15,654 nt of DNA, from assembly GCA_028701945.1 (NCBI GenBank), contig JAQVPT010000048.1, positions 1 to 15,654 on the forward strand, read 5' to 3'. This DNA is from Bacteroidales bacterium. Lineage in GTDB: Bacteria > Bacteroidota > Bacteroidia > Bacteroidales > ML635J-15. Position 1 is the stretch's first letter, and the number at the start of each line of letters is the position of its first letter. The translations under genes were made by a program, and so were the position numbers. Positions 1-7,338 of this stretch are shown here, in pieces. Below the pieces are notes generated by a model that was not told where the DNA came from, did not search any database, and saw nothing but the letters and a program-made list of their open reading frames with translations.

Positions 1-66
1 ATCCTTATTGTAATAGCGGTTGTTGCAGTATTATTAAGAATAATCAGAGGAACTAAAAAAAAATAA
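1..66 (+). CDS. lmo0937-type small membrane protein, C-terminal end only
   Basis: The window opens inside a reading frame whose last 21 residues are a hydrophobic stretch followed by RIIRG and a lysine tail (…IAVVAVLLRIIRGTKKK). The start lies upstream of the window. Thirteen of 17 residues over the segment ending in RIIRG match the complete lmo0937-type protein at 11795-11950 on the other strand, so I assign it to the same family of roughly 50-residue two-helix membrane peptides of unknown function. Such genes are often induced by stress and sit beside YtxH genes. The YtxH gene begins 32 bases downstream on the same strand, so the two are probably co-transcribed. Confidence 0.7.
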   Translation: MLIVIAVVAVLLRIIRGTKKK

Positions 67-98
67 AACAATTATTAATCAATTTAAAAATTAGAATT

Positions 99-371
99 AT
101 GAGTATAGGAAAAATTGTTACAGGCGTATTGGTTGGCGTTGCCGCTGGTGCAGCATTAGGTATTTTGTTTGCTCCCTATAAGGGAACTAAAACAAGAAGA
201 AAAATCGCAAAAAAAAGTTCAGCTACGGTGAACGACATTAAAGAACGTTTTGATGATTTAATGGACGAAGTTACTGATAAGTTTGAAAATGCAAAAGAAG
301 ATGTTTCAGAGGCATACGAGAAAGTAAAATCCAAAGCGGATAAATTCGTTAAGGAAGGGAAATCTAGTTAA
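99..371 (+). CDS. YtxH domain-containing protein
   Basis: This 90-residue protein has a glycine/alanine-rich membrane segment at about residues 5-25 (GKIVTGVLVGVAAGAALGIL). A short FAPYKGTKTRRKI motif follows, then a charged, probably helical, coiled-coil-prone tail to the end. That layout (one N-terminal membrane helix with the LFAP-KG-R motif) is the hallmark of the YtxH family, named after a Bacillus general-stress gene. The molecular function is unknown. It follows an lmo0937-type gene and is closed by a strong hairpin (382-433), so the pair probably forms a short transcription unit. The tail is Lys/Glu/Asp-rich and likely cytoplasmic. Family assignment is firm; function is not inferred. 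Confidence 0.88.
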   Translation: MSIGKIVTGVLVGVAAGAALGILFAPYKGTKTRRKIAKKSSATVNDIKERFDDLMDEVTDKFENAKEDVSEAYEKVKSKADKFVKEGKSS

Positions 372-381
372 TATAATTATG

Positions 382-433
382 ACAACTCACATTAGAGTAT
401 TCTTTTATTTAAAGGAAAGATAATGTGAGTTGT
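382..433 (+). terminator. Strong hairpin, probable intrinsic terminator after YtxH gene
   Basis: A perfect 13-bp inverted repeat (ACAACTCACATTA at 382-394; its complement at 421-433) encloses a 26-base loop that can itself pair weakly through TCTTT and AAAGA. The right arm runs into TTTT (433-436). It begins 10 bases after the YtxH stop codon and ends 17 bases before the next start codon, so it likely terminates or attenuates transcription between the YtxH gene and the holin-like operon. A protein-binding site is the alternative. Confidence 0.7.
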
Positions 434-450
434 TTTCTAAATAAAATAAA

Positions 451-780
451 ATGTACATATTTGAACCCCTTGTTAAAAAAGTCGAGAACTATATTAGAAC
501 TAGTATCGAACTATATAAGCTGAAAACAATAAATATTTCAGCTGACCTACTATCAACTATTATTTCTCGTGGTTTGGTCGTTGTTCCTGGTTTTGCATTT
601 TTTGCAACATTAAATATTGGATTATCCCTTTGGCTGGGCGATATGTTGGGTAAAATATATTATGGTTTTTTTGGTGTTGCTGCATTTTATGGTATTGTCG
701 GAGTAATTGTGTACTTGTTTATGAAGAAATTTATCAAAAAACAAATTAGAGAATCATTTATTTCACACTTACAGAATTAA
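451..780 (+). CDS. Holin-like DUF1469 membrane protein (phage holin family), copy 1
   Basis: This 109-residue protein has an amphipathic N-terminus (FEPLVKKVENYIRTSIELYKLK), two hydrophobic segments at about residues 40-63 and 70-92, and a basic C-terminus. Between the helices is the motif LSLWLGDMLGKIYYGFFG. This matches the small two-helix membrane proteins annotated as the actinobacteriophage holin-X / DUF1469 superfamily, which in Bacteroidota are ordinary chromosomal genes, not lysis genes. No lysin or phage gene is nearby. A clear paralogue lies at 10405-10770 with the corresponding IALWIGELMGEFYWGF motif. The next gene starts six bases after the stop, indicating an operon. Confidence 0.85.
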   Translation: MYIFEPLVKKVENYIRTSIELYKLKTINISADLLSTIISRGLVVVPGFAFFATLNIGLSLWLGDMLGKIYYGFFGVAAFYGIVGVIVYLFMKKFIKKQIRESFISHLQN

Positions 781-786
781 GATAAT

Positions 787-1164
787 ATGAAAAAATTAAA
801 TTCAATAGATGCGTTGCAAGAATCAATTCTTTTGCTTGAATTAAAACAGGCAAATGAAAAGAGATTATTGAAGGAACAGTTTAAGACGACCTGTGATAGT
901 TTTAGACCAATAAATTTAATGAAAAACGGACTAAATAACCTGGCTGATCCAAGCGATGTTGATAATGATATTGTTGGGACTTCGTTAAGTCTTATAGCAG
1001 GTTATCTTTCTAGAAAAATTGTTTTTGGTTCTTCAAAAGACGGCTATAAAAAGGTTTTTGGTAACCTAGTACAAGCTGGTGTTACCAATTTTATTTCAAA
1101 TAATTCAGAAAATATAAAAAACTATGTCATGCGTTTACTTGCCAATGTTTTAAGAAAAAAATGA
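787..1164 (+). CDS. Hypothetical protein in holin-like operon
   Basis: I do not recognise a named domain in this 125-residue protein. The N-terminal third (residues 5-40) is Leu/Glu/Lys-rich and likely helical (ALQESILLLELKQANEKRLL). The middle contains DPSDVDNDIVGTSLSLIAGYLSRKIVFGSS, with a short, weakly hydrophobic glycine-containing segment, and the basic C-terminus ends VMRLLANVLRKK. It lacks a convincing signal peptide or full membrane helix, so it may be a peripheral membrane-associated helical protein. It starts 6 bases after the holin-like gene and ends 5 bases before the permease gene, so the three are almost certainly co-expressed. A partner role for the DUF1469 protein is a guess from position only. 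Confidence 0.75.
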   Translation: MKKLNSIDALQESILLLELKQANEKRLLKEQFKTTCDSFRPINLMKNGLNNLADPSDVDNDIVGTSLSLIAGYLSRKIVFGSSKDGYKKVFGNLVQAGVTNFISNNSENIKNYVMRLLANVLRKK

Positions 1165-1169
1165 AGTAG

Positions 1170-2270
1170 ATGAAGGCGACTATTAAATATCCGCATTCTT
1201 CGAGAATATCTTTAATCATAGTCGGTTTATTTGTGTTCTTTGCAACACTATTTATCGCCAAAGATATAATTGTGCCAATAGTGCATGCTGTTGTAATAGC
1301 AATAACACTTAACCCATTTGTTGATTTTTTAATTCGCAAAAGATTTAATCGGGTATTAGCTATCTCTATTACCTTGGTTTTGTTATTAATAATAGTTGCT
1401 ACGTTAATTTTGCTCCTATCGTCTCAATTGAATCAATTTATAAATGCTTTGCCAGCATTATTTGATAAGTTTTATGAAACTTTAGATGCTGGCATTTCTT
1501 GGATATCCAGCACTCTTAATATTAGTACCCAAGAAATAAACGGATATGTTAGTCGTACAAAGAGTGGTATTTTAAATCACGGTCAAGATGTCTTTGTGAA
1601 TTCTTTTAGTACTGTCTTGAACTCTTTGACTGCTTTAGTTTTAATACCTGTTTATACATTTATGATATTATATTATCGACCAATATTACTTAACTTTTTT
1701 CGCATAGCTTTTGGAAAAGATAATAGGCGGGAAGTAAACGAAATACTGGGTTTAACTAAAAGTATTATTCATCATTATTTATTAGCCCTATTAATTGAAA
1801 CTGCCATTATTGCTATTCTCAACTCTGTGGGGTTGCTAATTATAGGACTTAAATATGCAATCATTCTTGGAATCATCGGTGCTTTACTAAATTTAATTCC
1901 TTATTTAGGTGGATTAATGGCTGTTGTTTTATATATTATGATAGCTGTGGTAACAAAAGATTCCATTTCTTATGTCTTTTATGTTCTTATACTTTACTCT
2001 GTTATTCAATTTATAGATAATAATTTCATTGTTCCAAAAATAGTTGGATCTAAAGTCAAAATAAATGCACTAGTAGCTATAATCGGAGTAATTGTGGGAG
2101 GAGCTCTTTGGGGTCTAAGTGGAATGTTTTTATCTATACCGATACTTGCAATACTTAAGATAGTTTTTGATCGTATTGACAGCTTGAAGCCTTTTGGCTT
2201 TTTGCTAGGTGACGATATGCCTTCTTTATTTAAAATTAACTCAATTAAGAAAAAATCAAAACGAAAGTAA
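1170..2270 (+). CDS. AI-2E family transporter (PerM/YdiK/TqsA superfamily)
   Basis: This 366-residue polytopic inner-membrane protein has an N-terminal helix pair (about residues 10-50), a third helix near 60-85, an extracytoplasmic helical region with QLNQFINALPALFDKF, then a C-terminal bundle. The family signatures are NLIPYLGGLMAV and a region reading IDNNFIVPKIVGSKVKINAL followed by GGALWGLSGMFLSIPILAILK. Length is normal for AI-2E/UPF0118 proteins. Members are described as exporters of signalling molecules or as Na+/H+ antiporters; the substrate here cannot be read from sequence. The ATG at 1170 is chosen because an earlier ATG at 1161 meets a stop two codons later. The start lies 5 bases after the preceding stop, so it belongs to that operon. 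The C-terminus is lysine/arginine-rich. Confidence 0.92.
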   Translation: MKATIKYPHSSRISLIIVGLFVFFATLFIAKDIIVPIVHAVVIAITLNPFVDFLIRKRFNRVLAISITLVLLLIIVATLILLLSSQLNQFINALPALFDKFYETLDAGISWISSTLNISTQEINGYVSRTKSGILNHGQDVFVNSFSTVLNSLTALVLIPVYTFMILYYRPILLNFFRIAFGKDNRREVNEILGLTKSIIHHYLLALLIETAIIAILNSVGLLIIGLKYAIILGIIGALLNLIPYLGGLMAVVLYIMIAVVTKDSISYVFYVLILYSVIQFIDNNFIVPKIVGSKVKINALVAIIGVIVGGALWGLSGMFLSIPILAILKIVFDRIDSLKPFGFLLGDDMPSLFKINSIKKKSKRK

Positions 2271-2321
2271 GTTAGGTAAGTTAAAGATGATTTTATTTAC
2301 TTGAATTCAAAAAACTTTAGT

Positions 2322-3164
2322 ATGAAAATAGACACTAATGAAATAAAAGTAAAAGGGGTTGTAATTAACCAATTAAAGATGCTGGGTGGGAAGTTGTTAG
2401 ATAAAAAACAATTTGCTAGTGCTTTTTTAGTAGAAGTTGCTAATTTTTTCTTATTTATTGTTGCGGTTATAAGAGAAACGTTTTCGCGTAATTTTGAATG
2501 GAAGGAATTTTTCCGACAATGTTATAAAATAGGGTATAAGTCATTACCATTAATTACTGTTACTGGAGCCATAATTGGTTTAGTGCTAACTATTCAATCG
2601 TATCCTATCTTACTCGGTTTTGGAGCAGTTTCAATGCTTCCAGGTATGGTTAGTTTGTCGCTTATCATAGAAATGGGGCCAGTTGTTACTGCGTTAATAT
2701 GTGCGGGTAAAATTGGTTCGGGAATGGGAGCCGAATTAGGCTCAATGAAAGTAACCGAACAAATTGAAGCCATGGAAGTTTCCTCAATCAATCCAATGCG
2801 TTATTTAGTTGTTACTCGTGTGGCTGCTGCAACTCTTATGATTCCTTTGTTAATATTATATGCAGATGCTTTAGGGATCTTAGGAAGTTGGGTAGGTGCT
2901 AATATAAAAGGTAACGTAAACTTTGTTTTGTTCTTTACACAAGCATTTGCCCCCGTAGCGTTTATTGATTTTCTTCCAGCAGTTGTTAAATCGTTTTTTT
3001 TTGGTGCAATAATTGGAATTGTCGGTTCCTATAAAGGTTACACCGCAGGAAGAGGAACTGCTAGTGTTGGGGTTGCAGCAAATTCGGCGGTAGTATTGTC
3101 CTCTCTTTTTGTAATTGTAATTGATTTAATTGCGGCTCAAATAGCTAATATGATAGTATTATGA
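2322..3164 (+). CDS. mlaE: MlaE-family ABC transporter permease
   Basis: This is the inner-membrane permease of an MCE/Mla lipid transporter, 280 residues from the ATG at 2322. A TTG at 2301 is in frame seven codons earlier, but an ATG is available and I prefer it. Hydrophobic segments are separated by the conserved MlaE core: GAIIGLVLTIQ, then GPVVTALICAGKIGSGMGAELGSM, then the cytoplasmic coupling segment VTEQIEAMEVSSINPMRYLV that contacts the ATPase. Late helices carry GSYKGYTAGRGTASVGVAAN. In the E. coli system MlaE works with MlaF and MlaD to move phospholipid between inner and outer membrane. The stop overlaps the start of the ATPase gene (ATGA at 3161-3164), implying translational coupling. 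Confidence 0.93.
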   Translation: MKIDTNEIKVKGVVINQLKMLGGKLLDKKQFASAFLVEVANFFLFIVAVIRETFSRNFEWKEFFRQCYKIGYKSLPLITVTGAIIGLVLTIQSYPILLGFGAVSMLPGMVSLSLIIEMGPVVTALICAGKIGSGMGAELGSMKVTEQIEAMEVSSINPMRYLVVTRVAAATLMIPLLILYADALGILGSWVGANIKGNVNFVLFFTQAFAPVAFIDFLPAVVKSFFFGAIIGIVGSYKGYTAGRGTASVGVAANSAVVLSSLFVIVIDLIAAQIANMIVL

Positions 3165-3946
3165 CTTTAAAGGAAATTGATATAATTCAAAATGTTCCTA
3201 ATGCAATTGATAAGAACCAAACCGTTCTTGAGATATCTAATCTTAAGAAAGCGTTTGACGATTTGGAGATTCTTAAGGGTGTATCCTTAAAACTTTATAA
3301 AGGCGAAAACTTGGTGGTTCTTGGGAAATCTGGCAGTGGAAAATCTGTATTAATAAAATGTATTGTTAGATTATTAAATGCAGATGGAGGGAAAATTAAT
3401 GTGTTAGGGCAGGAGATTACAACTCTAAATTATAAAGAATTGAACCAGCTCCGAACAAAAATTGGTTTCTTATTTCAAAGTGGTGCATTATATGATTCCA
3501 TGACAGTTAAACAAAATTTGGAATTCCAATTAAGAAAAATAAAAAAGCATCTTACGGAACAAGAAATTAAAGATAAAATTACAGAAGTCTTGGAAAATGT
3601 GGGATTACCAAATTCCTTGAATAAAATGCCTTCTGAACTATCGGGAGGAATGAGAAAGAGAATAAGCTTGGCTCGTACAATAGTTGTTGCCCCAGATATA
3701 ATGCTTTATGATGAACCCACAACTGGTCTTGATCCAGTAACTTCTAATGAAATAAGCTTACTTATCAACGAAGTGCAAGAAAAATACAAAACTTCGTCCA
3801 TAATAATAACACATGATATATCATGTGCACGCACAAATGCAAATCGTTTACTTATGTTAAGAGACGGTATAATTTATAAGGAGGGGAGTCTCGAAGAGTT
3901 TGAAAAATCTACTGACCCCAACGTAAATACTTTTTTTAATAAATAA
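3161..3946 (+). CDS. mlaF: MlaF-type ABC transporter ATP-binding protein
   Basis: This 261-residue ABC ATPase energises the MlaE permease from the cytoplasmic side. Visible motifs are Walker A GKSGSGKS (residues 55-62), Q-loop Q106 in FLFQSGALYDSMT, signature LSGGM (160-164) followed by RKRISLART, Walker B IMLYDE (180-185) with catalytic Glu185, D-loop TTGLDP, and switch His218 in ITHD. The SGALYDSMTV stretch is typical of MlaF/Mkl-type ATPases that pair with MCE proteins. About 20 residues precede the ABC core (VLEISNLKKAF), a little longer than in E. coli MlaF. The 4-base overlap with the permease gene and the MCE gene 13 bases downstream define the operon. No MlaB-like STAS gene is adjacent. 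Confidence 0.95.
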   Translation: MTLKEIDIIQNVPNAIDKNQTVLEISNLKKAFDDLEILKGVSLKLYKGENLVVLGKSGSGKSVLIKCIVRLLNADGGKINVLGQEITTLNYKELNQLRTKIGFLFQSGALYDSMTVKQNLEFQLRKIKKHLTEQEIKDKITEVLENVGLPNSLNKMPSELSGGMRKRISLARTIVVAPDIMLYDEPTTGLDPVTSNEISLLINEVQEKYKTSSIIITHDISCARTNANRLLMLRDGIIYKEGSLEEFEKSTDPNVNTFFNK

Positions 3947-3959
3947 ATATAAAAAAATC

Positions 3960-4655
3960 ATGGAAACACATACAGAGAAATTCAAAGTAAGATTGGGATT
4001 GTTTATAATTGGTGGGCTGACATTGTTTGTAGCTGCAATCTTTATTATTGGAAAACAGCAAAATTTATTCGATTCTGTTTTTAAAGTATCTGCAAATTTT
4101 TATAATGTAAGTGGACTTCAAGTAGGAAATACTGTGAGATTTTCGGGTATCCCAATTGGAGTAATAGATAATATTCAAATTATTAATGATTCAACTGCTA
4201 AAGTTGATATGTTAATTAAAAAAGATTATAAAAAGTTTATAAAAAGCGACAGCAAGGCCACAATAGGTTCCGAGGGTATTATTGGTGATAGGTTAATAAC
4301 TATTTCTCAAGGTGCTTCAGATTCCCCTTCTATAAAACATGGACAAATGATTTCATCAGTTGAGCCTGTTGAAACAGACGAAATAATGGCAGATATGCAG
4401 GTCTCTGTTAGTAACATAGCTATAATTACCAATGAATTGGCAGAAATAATGATAAAAATAAATAAAGGTGAAGGAACTATTGGACGATTATTACAAGATT
4501 CTACCATTGCAGAAAATCTTGATATGACAATTTTAAACCTGCGCAAAAGCTCAAAAGGGCTAAATGAAAATATGAATGCAGCTAAGGAAAACATATTTTT
4601 TAGAGGCTATTTTAAACGCAAAAGAAAGGCTGAAGAAAAAGAACGTAATAATTAA
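3960..4655 (+). CDS. mlaD: MlaD/MCE-domain lipid-binding protein
   Basis: This 231-residue protein has a single N-terminal membrane anchor (residues 12-30, LGLFIIGGLTLFVAAIFII), so the rest is periplasmic. The MCE domain spans about 42-118 and contains the family core VSGLQVGNTVRFSGIPIG and ATIGSEGIIGDRLITI. The remainder (about 140-215) is predicted helical, with NKGEGTIGRLLQDS, a motif common in the tails of MCE proteins, and ends in a very basic stretch (FKRKRKAEEKERN). MCE proteins form hexameric rings on the permease and pass lipids through a central pore. It is the third gene of the mlaE-mlaF-mlaD operon. The single MCE domain makes it MlaD-like, not PqiB/YebT-like. Confidence 0.92.
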   Translation: METHTEKFKVRLGLFIIGGLTLFVAAIFIIGKQQNLFDSVFKVSANFYNVSGLQVGNTVRFSGIPIGVIDNIQIINDSTAKVDMLIKKDYKKFIKSDSKATIGSEGIIGDRLITISQGASDSPSIKHGQMISSVEPVETDEIMADMQVSVSNIAIITNELAEIMIKINKGEGTIGRLLQDSTIAENLDMTILNLRKSSKGLNENMNAAKENIFFRGYFKRKRKAEEKERNN

Positions 4656-4705
4656 AGTATAATTGATAGGAAGTGGTTTTTATGTTTTTTTAAATAAAAA
4701 TACAA

Positions 4706-6523
4706 ATGAGGCTCAAAATTTTTACTTTAATTGTCATGTTTTTGATGTTTGCATGCAATGTATATTCTCAAGATAATAAAACAGTAAGCGATTCGACTCA
4801 TGGGTTAAAAAATTATGCGAAATATGAAACTAATAGTAAATTTACCACGTTCATGTATAACATGGTTCTCAAGCTCGTTATACATGATTCGTCGGAAATA
4901 AAGAAAAATAAGGAGCTAAAGCAGGACTCATATTCTATATTTGAAGGTAAGATAATTAGGAATATTATAATCGAAACACTAGACCCTTTTAGAAATTCAA
5001 TTGTCGATACCACTGTATCACCGAAAGGTTTTATAGCTAGAGTAGGAAATAGTTTACACATTAAAACAAGAGAAAATAGCATTCGTAATTTATTACTAAT
5101 CTCTAAAAACCAACCTCTCGAGGCAATTTTAGTAACAGAATCCGAACGCTTAGTTCGCAGCATGAATTATATAACTGATGTTTCGTTTCATGTCGAAATG
5201 GTTCCAAATCAGCCAGATTCTGTGGATGTTTTTATTAGGGAATTAGATAAATGGAGTTTCATACCCTTTGTTTCAAATTTAGATTCTCGTGCCACTTTTA
5301 ATATAACAGAAAATAACATGTTGGGCTTAGGGCATAAGTTCTATAATAATCTGGTATGGGATTATTCGACGGATTCTTACGTCTTTATGACAAAATATTT
5401 CATCCCAAATATCTCGAATACTTTTATTAATTCAACTCTGCAATACGGTAACGATGAATATGGAAATTCTATTAAAAGTTTTGCCTTGAATAGATCGTTT
5501 TTTTCACCAATAACAAAATGGATTGGGGGCATAATATTATCTCAGCATCAACATTCTAAAACTTTTTGGTCTAATAATAACATGTATTTTAAATATAATA
5601 AGCAAGATTATTGGGCTGGGGTTGCGATACCTTTCAACCAGAAAAATACAAATAGTAGTGGTATAACTAATTATGTTTCAGCTTTTAGGTTTATTAAGAC
5701 GAGATTTCTAGAAAAACCACTTAATCTATTAGATACACTTAATTTTTATACTGATGAGCAATTCTATCTTGCAAGTTTGGGTATATCATCGCGCTTATAT
5801 GTAAAGGATAAATATATTTTCAAATTTGGGACAACAGAAGATGTTCCAGTCGGTAAAGTCATCAGTTTAACTGGAGGTTTTCGAAAAAAAAATAATGTTG
5901 GATCTATTTATATCGGCGGTCGTATTTCTTGGGGAAATTATTACTCATGGGGTTTCTTGAGTTCAAACATCGAGTATGGAACATTTTTAGGTACGTCAAA
6001 AGTAGAAAAAGGTGCTTTTATCGCCGAAATAAATTATTTTACCAAACTTATTAAAATAAATCGGTGGAAAATTAGACAATTTATAAAGCCTCAACTTGTT
6101 ATAGGTGCAAACCTTAATGAACATAATAGCTTGATTCTAAATAATGAATACACCATAAGAGAGTTTGATAATCCTCTTGTTTTTAATACCCACAGATTAC
6201 TCTTGACTTCGCAGACGCAACTATATGCACCATGGAATTTTATAGGTTTTCAATTTGGTCCGTATATGGCATTTTCGTTAGGTATGTTAGGCGATGCTAT
6301 AAATGGTTTTCGCAAAAGTCAACTATATGCTCATATAAGTTTGGGGATTTTGATAAAGAATAACAACTTAGCAATAAATACTTTCCAAATTGCCTTCTCG
6401 TTTTACCCAATAATTCCAGATGAAGGATTAAATATTTTTAAATTTAATTCATATCAAACTACAGATTTTGATTTTCAAGATTTTGAAACAGGTAAACCGA
6501 TACTCCATTATACCGCTAATTAA
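4706..6523 (+). CDS. Omp85 (BamA/TamA)-like outer-membrane protein
   Basis: This 605-residue exported protein begins with a signal sequence (residues 1 to about 21, MRLKIFTLIVMFLMFACNVYSQ). A hydrophobic stretch ends in FAC, so lipidation at Cys17 is possible instead of cleavage after YSQ. Residues about 75-190 look like a POTRA-type module: GKIIRNIIIETLDPF, then SIRNLLLISKNQPLEAILVTESERLVRSM, then VDVFIRELDKWSFIP. From about 195 onward, alternating aromatic-rich β-strands (NNMLGLGHKFYNN, WGNYYSWGFLSS, GFQFGPYMAFSLG) indicate an outer-membrane β-barrel. It is shorter than BamA and does not end in the usual C-terminal Phe. It starts 50 bases after mlaD on the same strand, so it may be the outer-membrane partner of the MCE transporter; this is inferred from position. 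Confidence 0.75.
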   Translation: MRLKIFTLIVMFLMFACNVYSQDNKTVSDSTHGLKNYAKYETNSKFTTFMYNMVLKLVIHDSSEIKKNKELKQDSYSIFEGKIIRNIIIETLDPFRNSIVDTTVSPKGFIARVGNSLHIKTRENSIRNLLLISKNQPLEAILVTESERLVRSMNYITDVSFHVEMVPNQPDSVDVFIRELDKWSFIPFVSNLDSRATFNITENNMLGLGHKFYNNLVWDYSTDSYVFMTKYFIPNISNTFINSTLQYGNDEYGNSIKSFALNRSFFSPITKWIGGIILSQHQHSKTFWSNNNMYFKYNKQDYWAGVAIPFNQKNTNSSGITNYVSAFRFIKTRFLEKPLNLLDTLNFYTDEQFYLASLGISSRLYVKDKYIFKFGTTEDVPVGKVISLTGGFRKKNNVGSIYIGGRISWGNYYSWGFLSSNIEYGTFLGTSKVEKGAFIAEINYFTKLIKINRWKIRQFIKPQLVIGANLNEHNSLILNNEYTIREFDNPLVFNTHRLLLTSQTQLYAPWNFIGFQFGPYMAFSLGMLGDAINGFRKSQLYAHISLGILIKNNNLAINTFQIAFSFYPIIPDEGLNIFKFNSYQTTDFDFQDFETGKPILHYTAN

Positions 6524-6563
6524 TAATATCCCAAAAATTGTTATTTTGAGATTATATTGTGCC

Positions 6564-6752
6564 TGCAAGAACCGAGTTTACGAGCTCACTTCTCCGACAG
6601 TTGGCGGATCAGTGCATCGCAGTCCTGCTAAAACTCCTTGTTTTTAAGTCTTTAACCTGTCTGTCGGCAGACAGGTAAGAAAACGTCAAATACAAGGCTT
6701 TCGAAGTATATGACGTTTTAGCTGCGCTGAGCTCGTAAACTCGGTTCTTGCA
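6564..6752. repeat. Composite inverted-repeat element with cloverleaf-like folding
   Basis: A perfect 25-bp inverted repeat (6564-6588 with 6728-6752, core GAACCGAGTTTACGAGCTC) bounds a 189-bp segment. Inside are three further stem-loops: TCCGAC/GGCGGA around AGTT (6593-6608, one mismatch), ACCTGTCTG/CAGACAGGT around TCGG (6655-6676, perfect) and AAAACGTCA/TGACGTTTT (6680-6719, perfect). The whole could fold as a cloverleaf or cruciform. It is clearly richer in G and C than the flanks and has no coding potential that I recognise. It lies between convergent genes, where it could terminate both transcripts. No obvious target-site duplication flanks it, so whether it is a MITE/REP-like mobile repeat cannot be decided from one copy. 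Confidence 0.85.
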
Positions 6753-6769
6753 AAGACTATTAACAGTAT

Positions 6770-7156
6770 CTAGCTGAATGTCCATCGAACCAATCCAACG
6801 TCAGCAACTTGCATTTCGATTACGAGTTTAGCTAGACTGATTTCTATTACTTTATAAGCAGTAACATCATCCAATGTTAAGGTTTTTCCATCTTCTGCCA
6901 TACTCCAAGTTCCTGTTTCTACATCACCGCAATTATCATCAATAACATACGTATTGTCGGCTTTGAAATCCCATGTTGATAATTTTTCACAATCAGTTGC
7001 AATGTCGTCACCCAATACAGTTTTGGACACCAAGTTCCACTTTTTTACTACCATATTCGTTTCTGTGGTTTCTTTTTTACAAGATTCGAGAAGGACTCCA
7101 GATGCGACTAAGATCGCTAAAATAACTAAATTAATTTTTGTTTTCATTTTTTTCAT
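6770..7156 (-). CDS. Lipocalin-like lipoprotein
   Basis: This 128-residue protein has an N-terminal lipoprotein signal: basic start MKKMKTK, hydrophobic core LVILAILVASGVLL, then ESCKK with probable lipidated Cys26 (Glu at -2 is atypical for E. coli but the SCKK ending is common in Bacteroidota). The mature part has the small lipocalin-like pattern: KKWNLVSKTVLG near the start, STWDFKADNTYVIDD and GTWSMAEDGKTLTLDD in the middle, and a strand ending VRWTFS. Such proteins are probably surface or periplasmic lipoproteins; no ligand can be assigned. Met4 is an alternative start. The upstream region shares a promoter-like block with the hemerythrin gene, suggesting stress-linked expression. Confidence 0.82.
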   Translation of the reverse strand: MKKMKTKINLVILAILVASGVLLESCKKETTETNMVVKKWNLVSKTVLGDDIATDCEKLSTWDFKADNTYVIDDNCGDVETGTWSMAEDGKTLTLDDVTAYKVIEISLAKLVIEMQVADVGLVRWTFS

Positions 7157-7180
7157 TTTTTTGTTAATATTTGTATGATT

Positions 7181-7229
7181 TTATAATTACAAAGTAATCT
7201 AATTCTATGCAAATGCGTATTATATAATA
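7181..7229 (-). promoter_or_regulatory. Putative promoter of lipocalin gene, shared with hemerythrin gene
   Basis: Reading on the minus strand there is a 12-bp palindrome TATTATATAATA (7218-7229) that runs into an ATAATACG box. Twenty-one bases further comes CTTTGTAATTATAA (7181-7194), preceded by TTA to make TTACTTTG, one mismatch from the Bacteroidota -7 consensus TAnnTTTG. The 14-base block is identical at 14441-14454 upstream of the hemerythrin gene, and the ATAATACG box recurs there with a spacer one base shorter. The layout is seen directly; promoter function is inferred. Confidence 0.5.
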
Positions 7230-7338
7230 TAACGAAAAAGTTATAAGATTCTCATATTATTATTGGTTGCTTAGTTTTATATTCTGTCTGAAATCAATTA
7301 TTTACCAGATTAAAATCATTTTTCAGAATCAATCATTT

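Noticed and set aside
451..780. Prophage lysis cassette suggested by holin-like proteins
   Set aside because: DUF1469 proteins are common chromosomal genes in Bacteroidota; no endolysin, spanin, integrase or structural gene is present.
2301..2321. TTG start adding seven residues to MlaE
   Set aside because: The ATG at 2322 is a better start and the extra residues are not part of the conserved domain; the choice is not certain.
4813..5163. Minus-strand 116-residue frame inside the Omp85-like gene
   Set aside because: It lies wholly within a convincing coding sequence on the other strand and shows no family pattern.
6564..6752. tRNA or known structured RNA in the cloverleaf-like element
   Set aside because: The arm lengths do not match tRNA, and there is no T-loop GTTC-type or CCA-like end that I can see.
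6954..7178. Plus-strand 74-residue frame over the lipocalin gene and promoter
   Set aside because: It ends in a low-complexity hydrophobic run that is the complement of the lipoprotein signal and A-rich leader.
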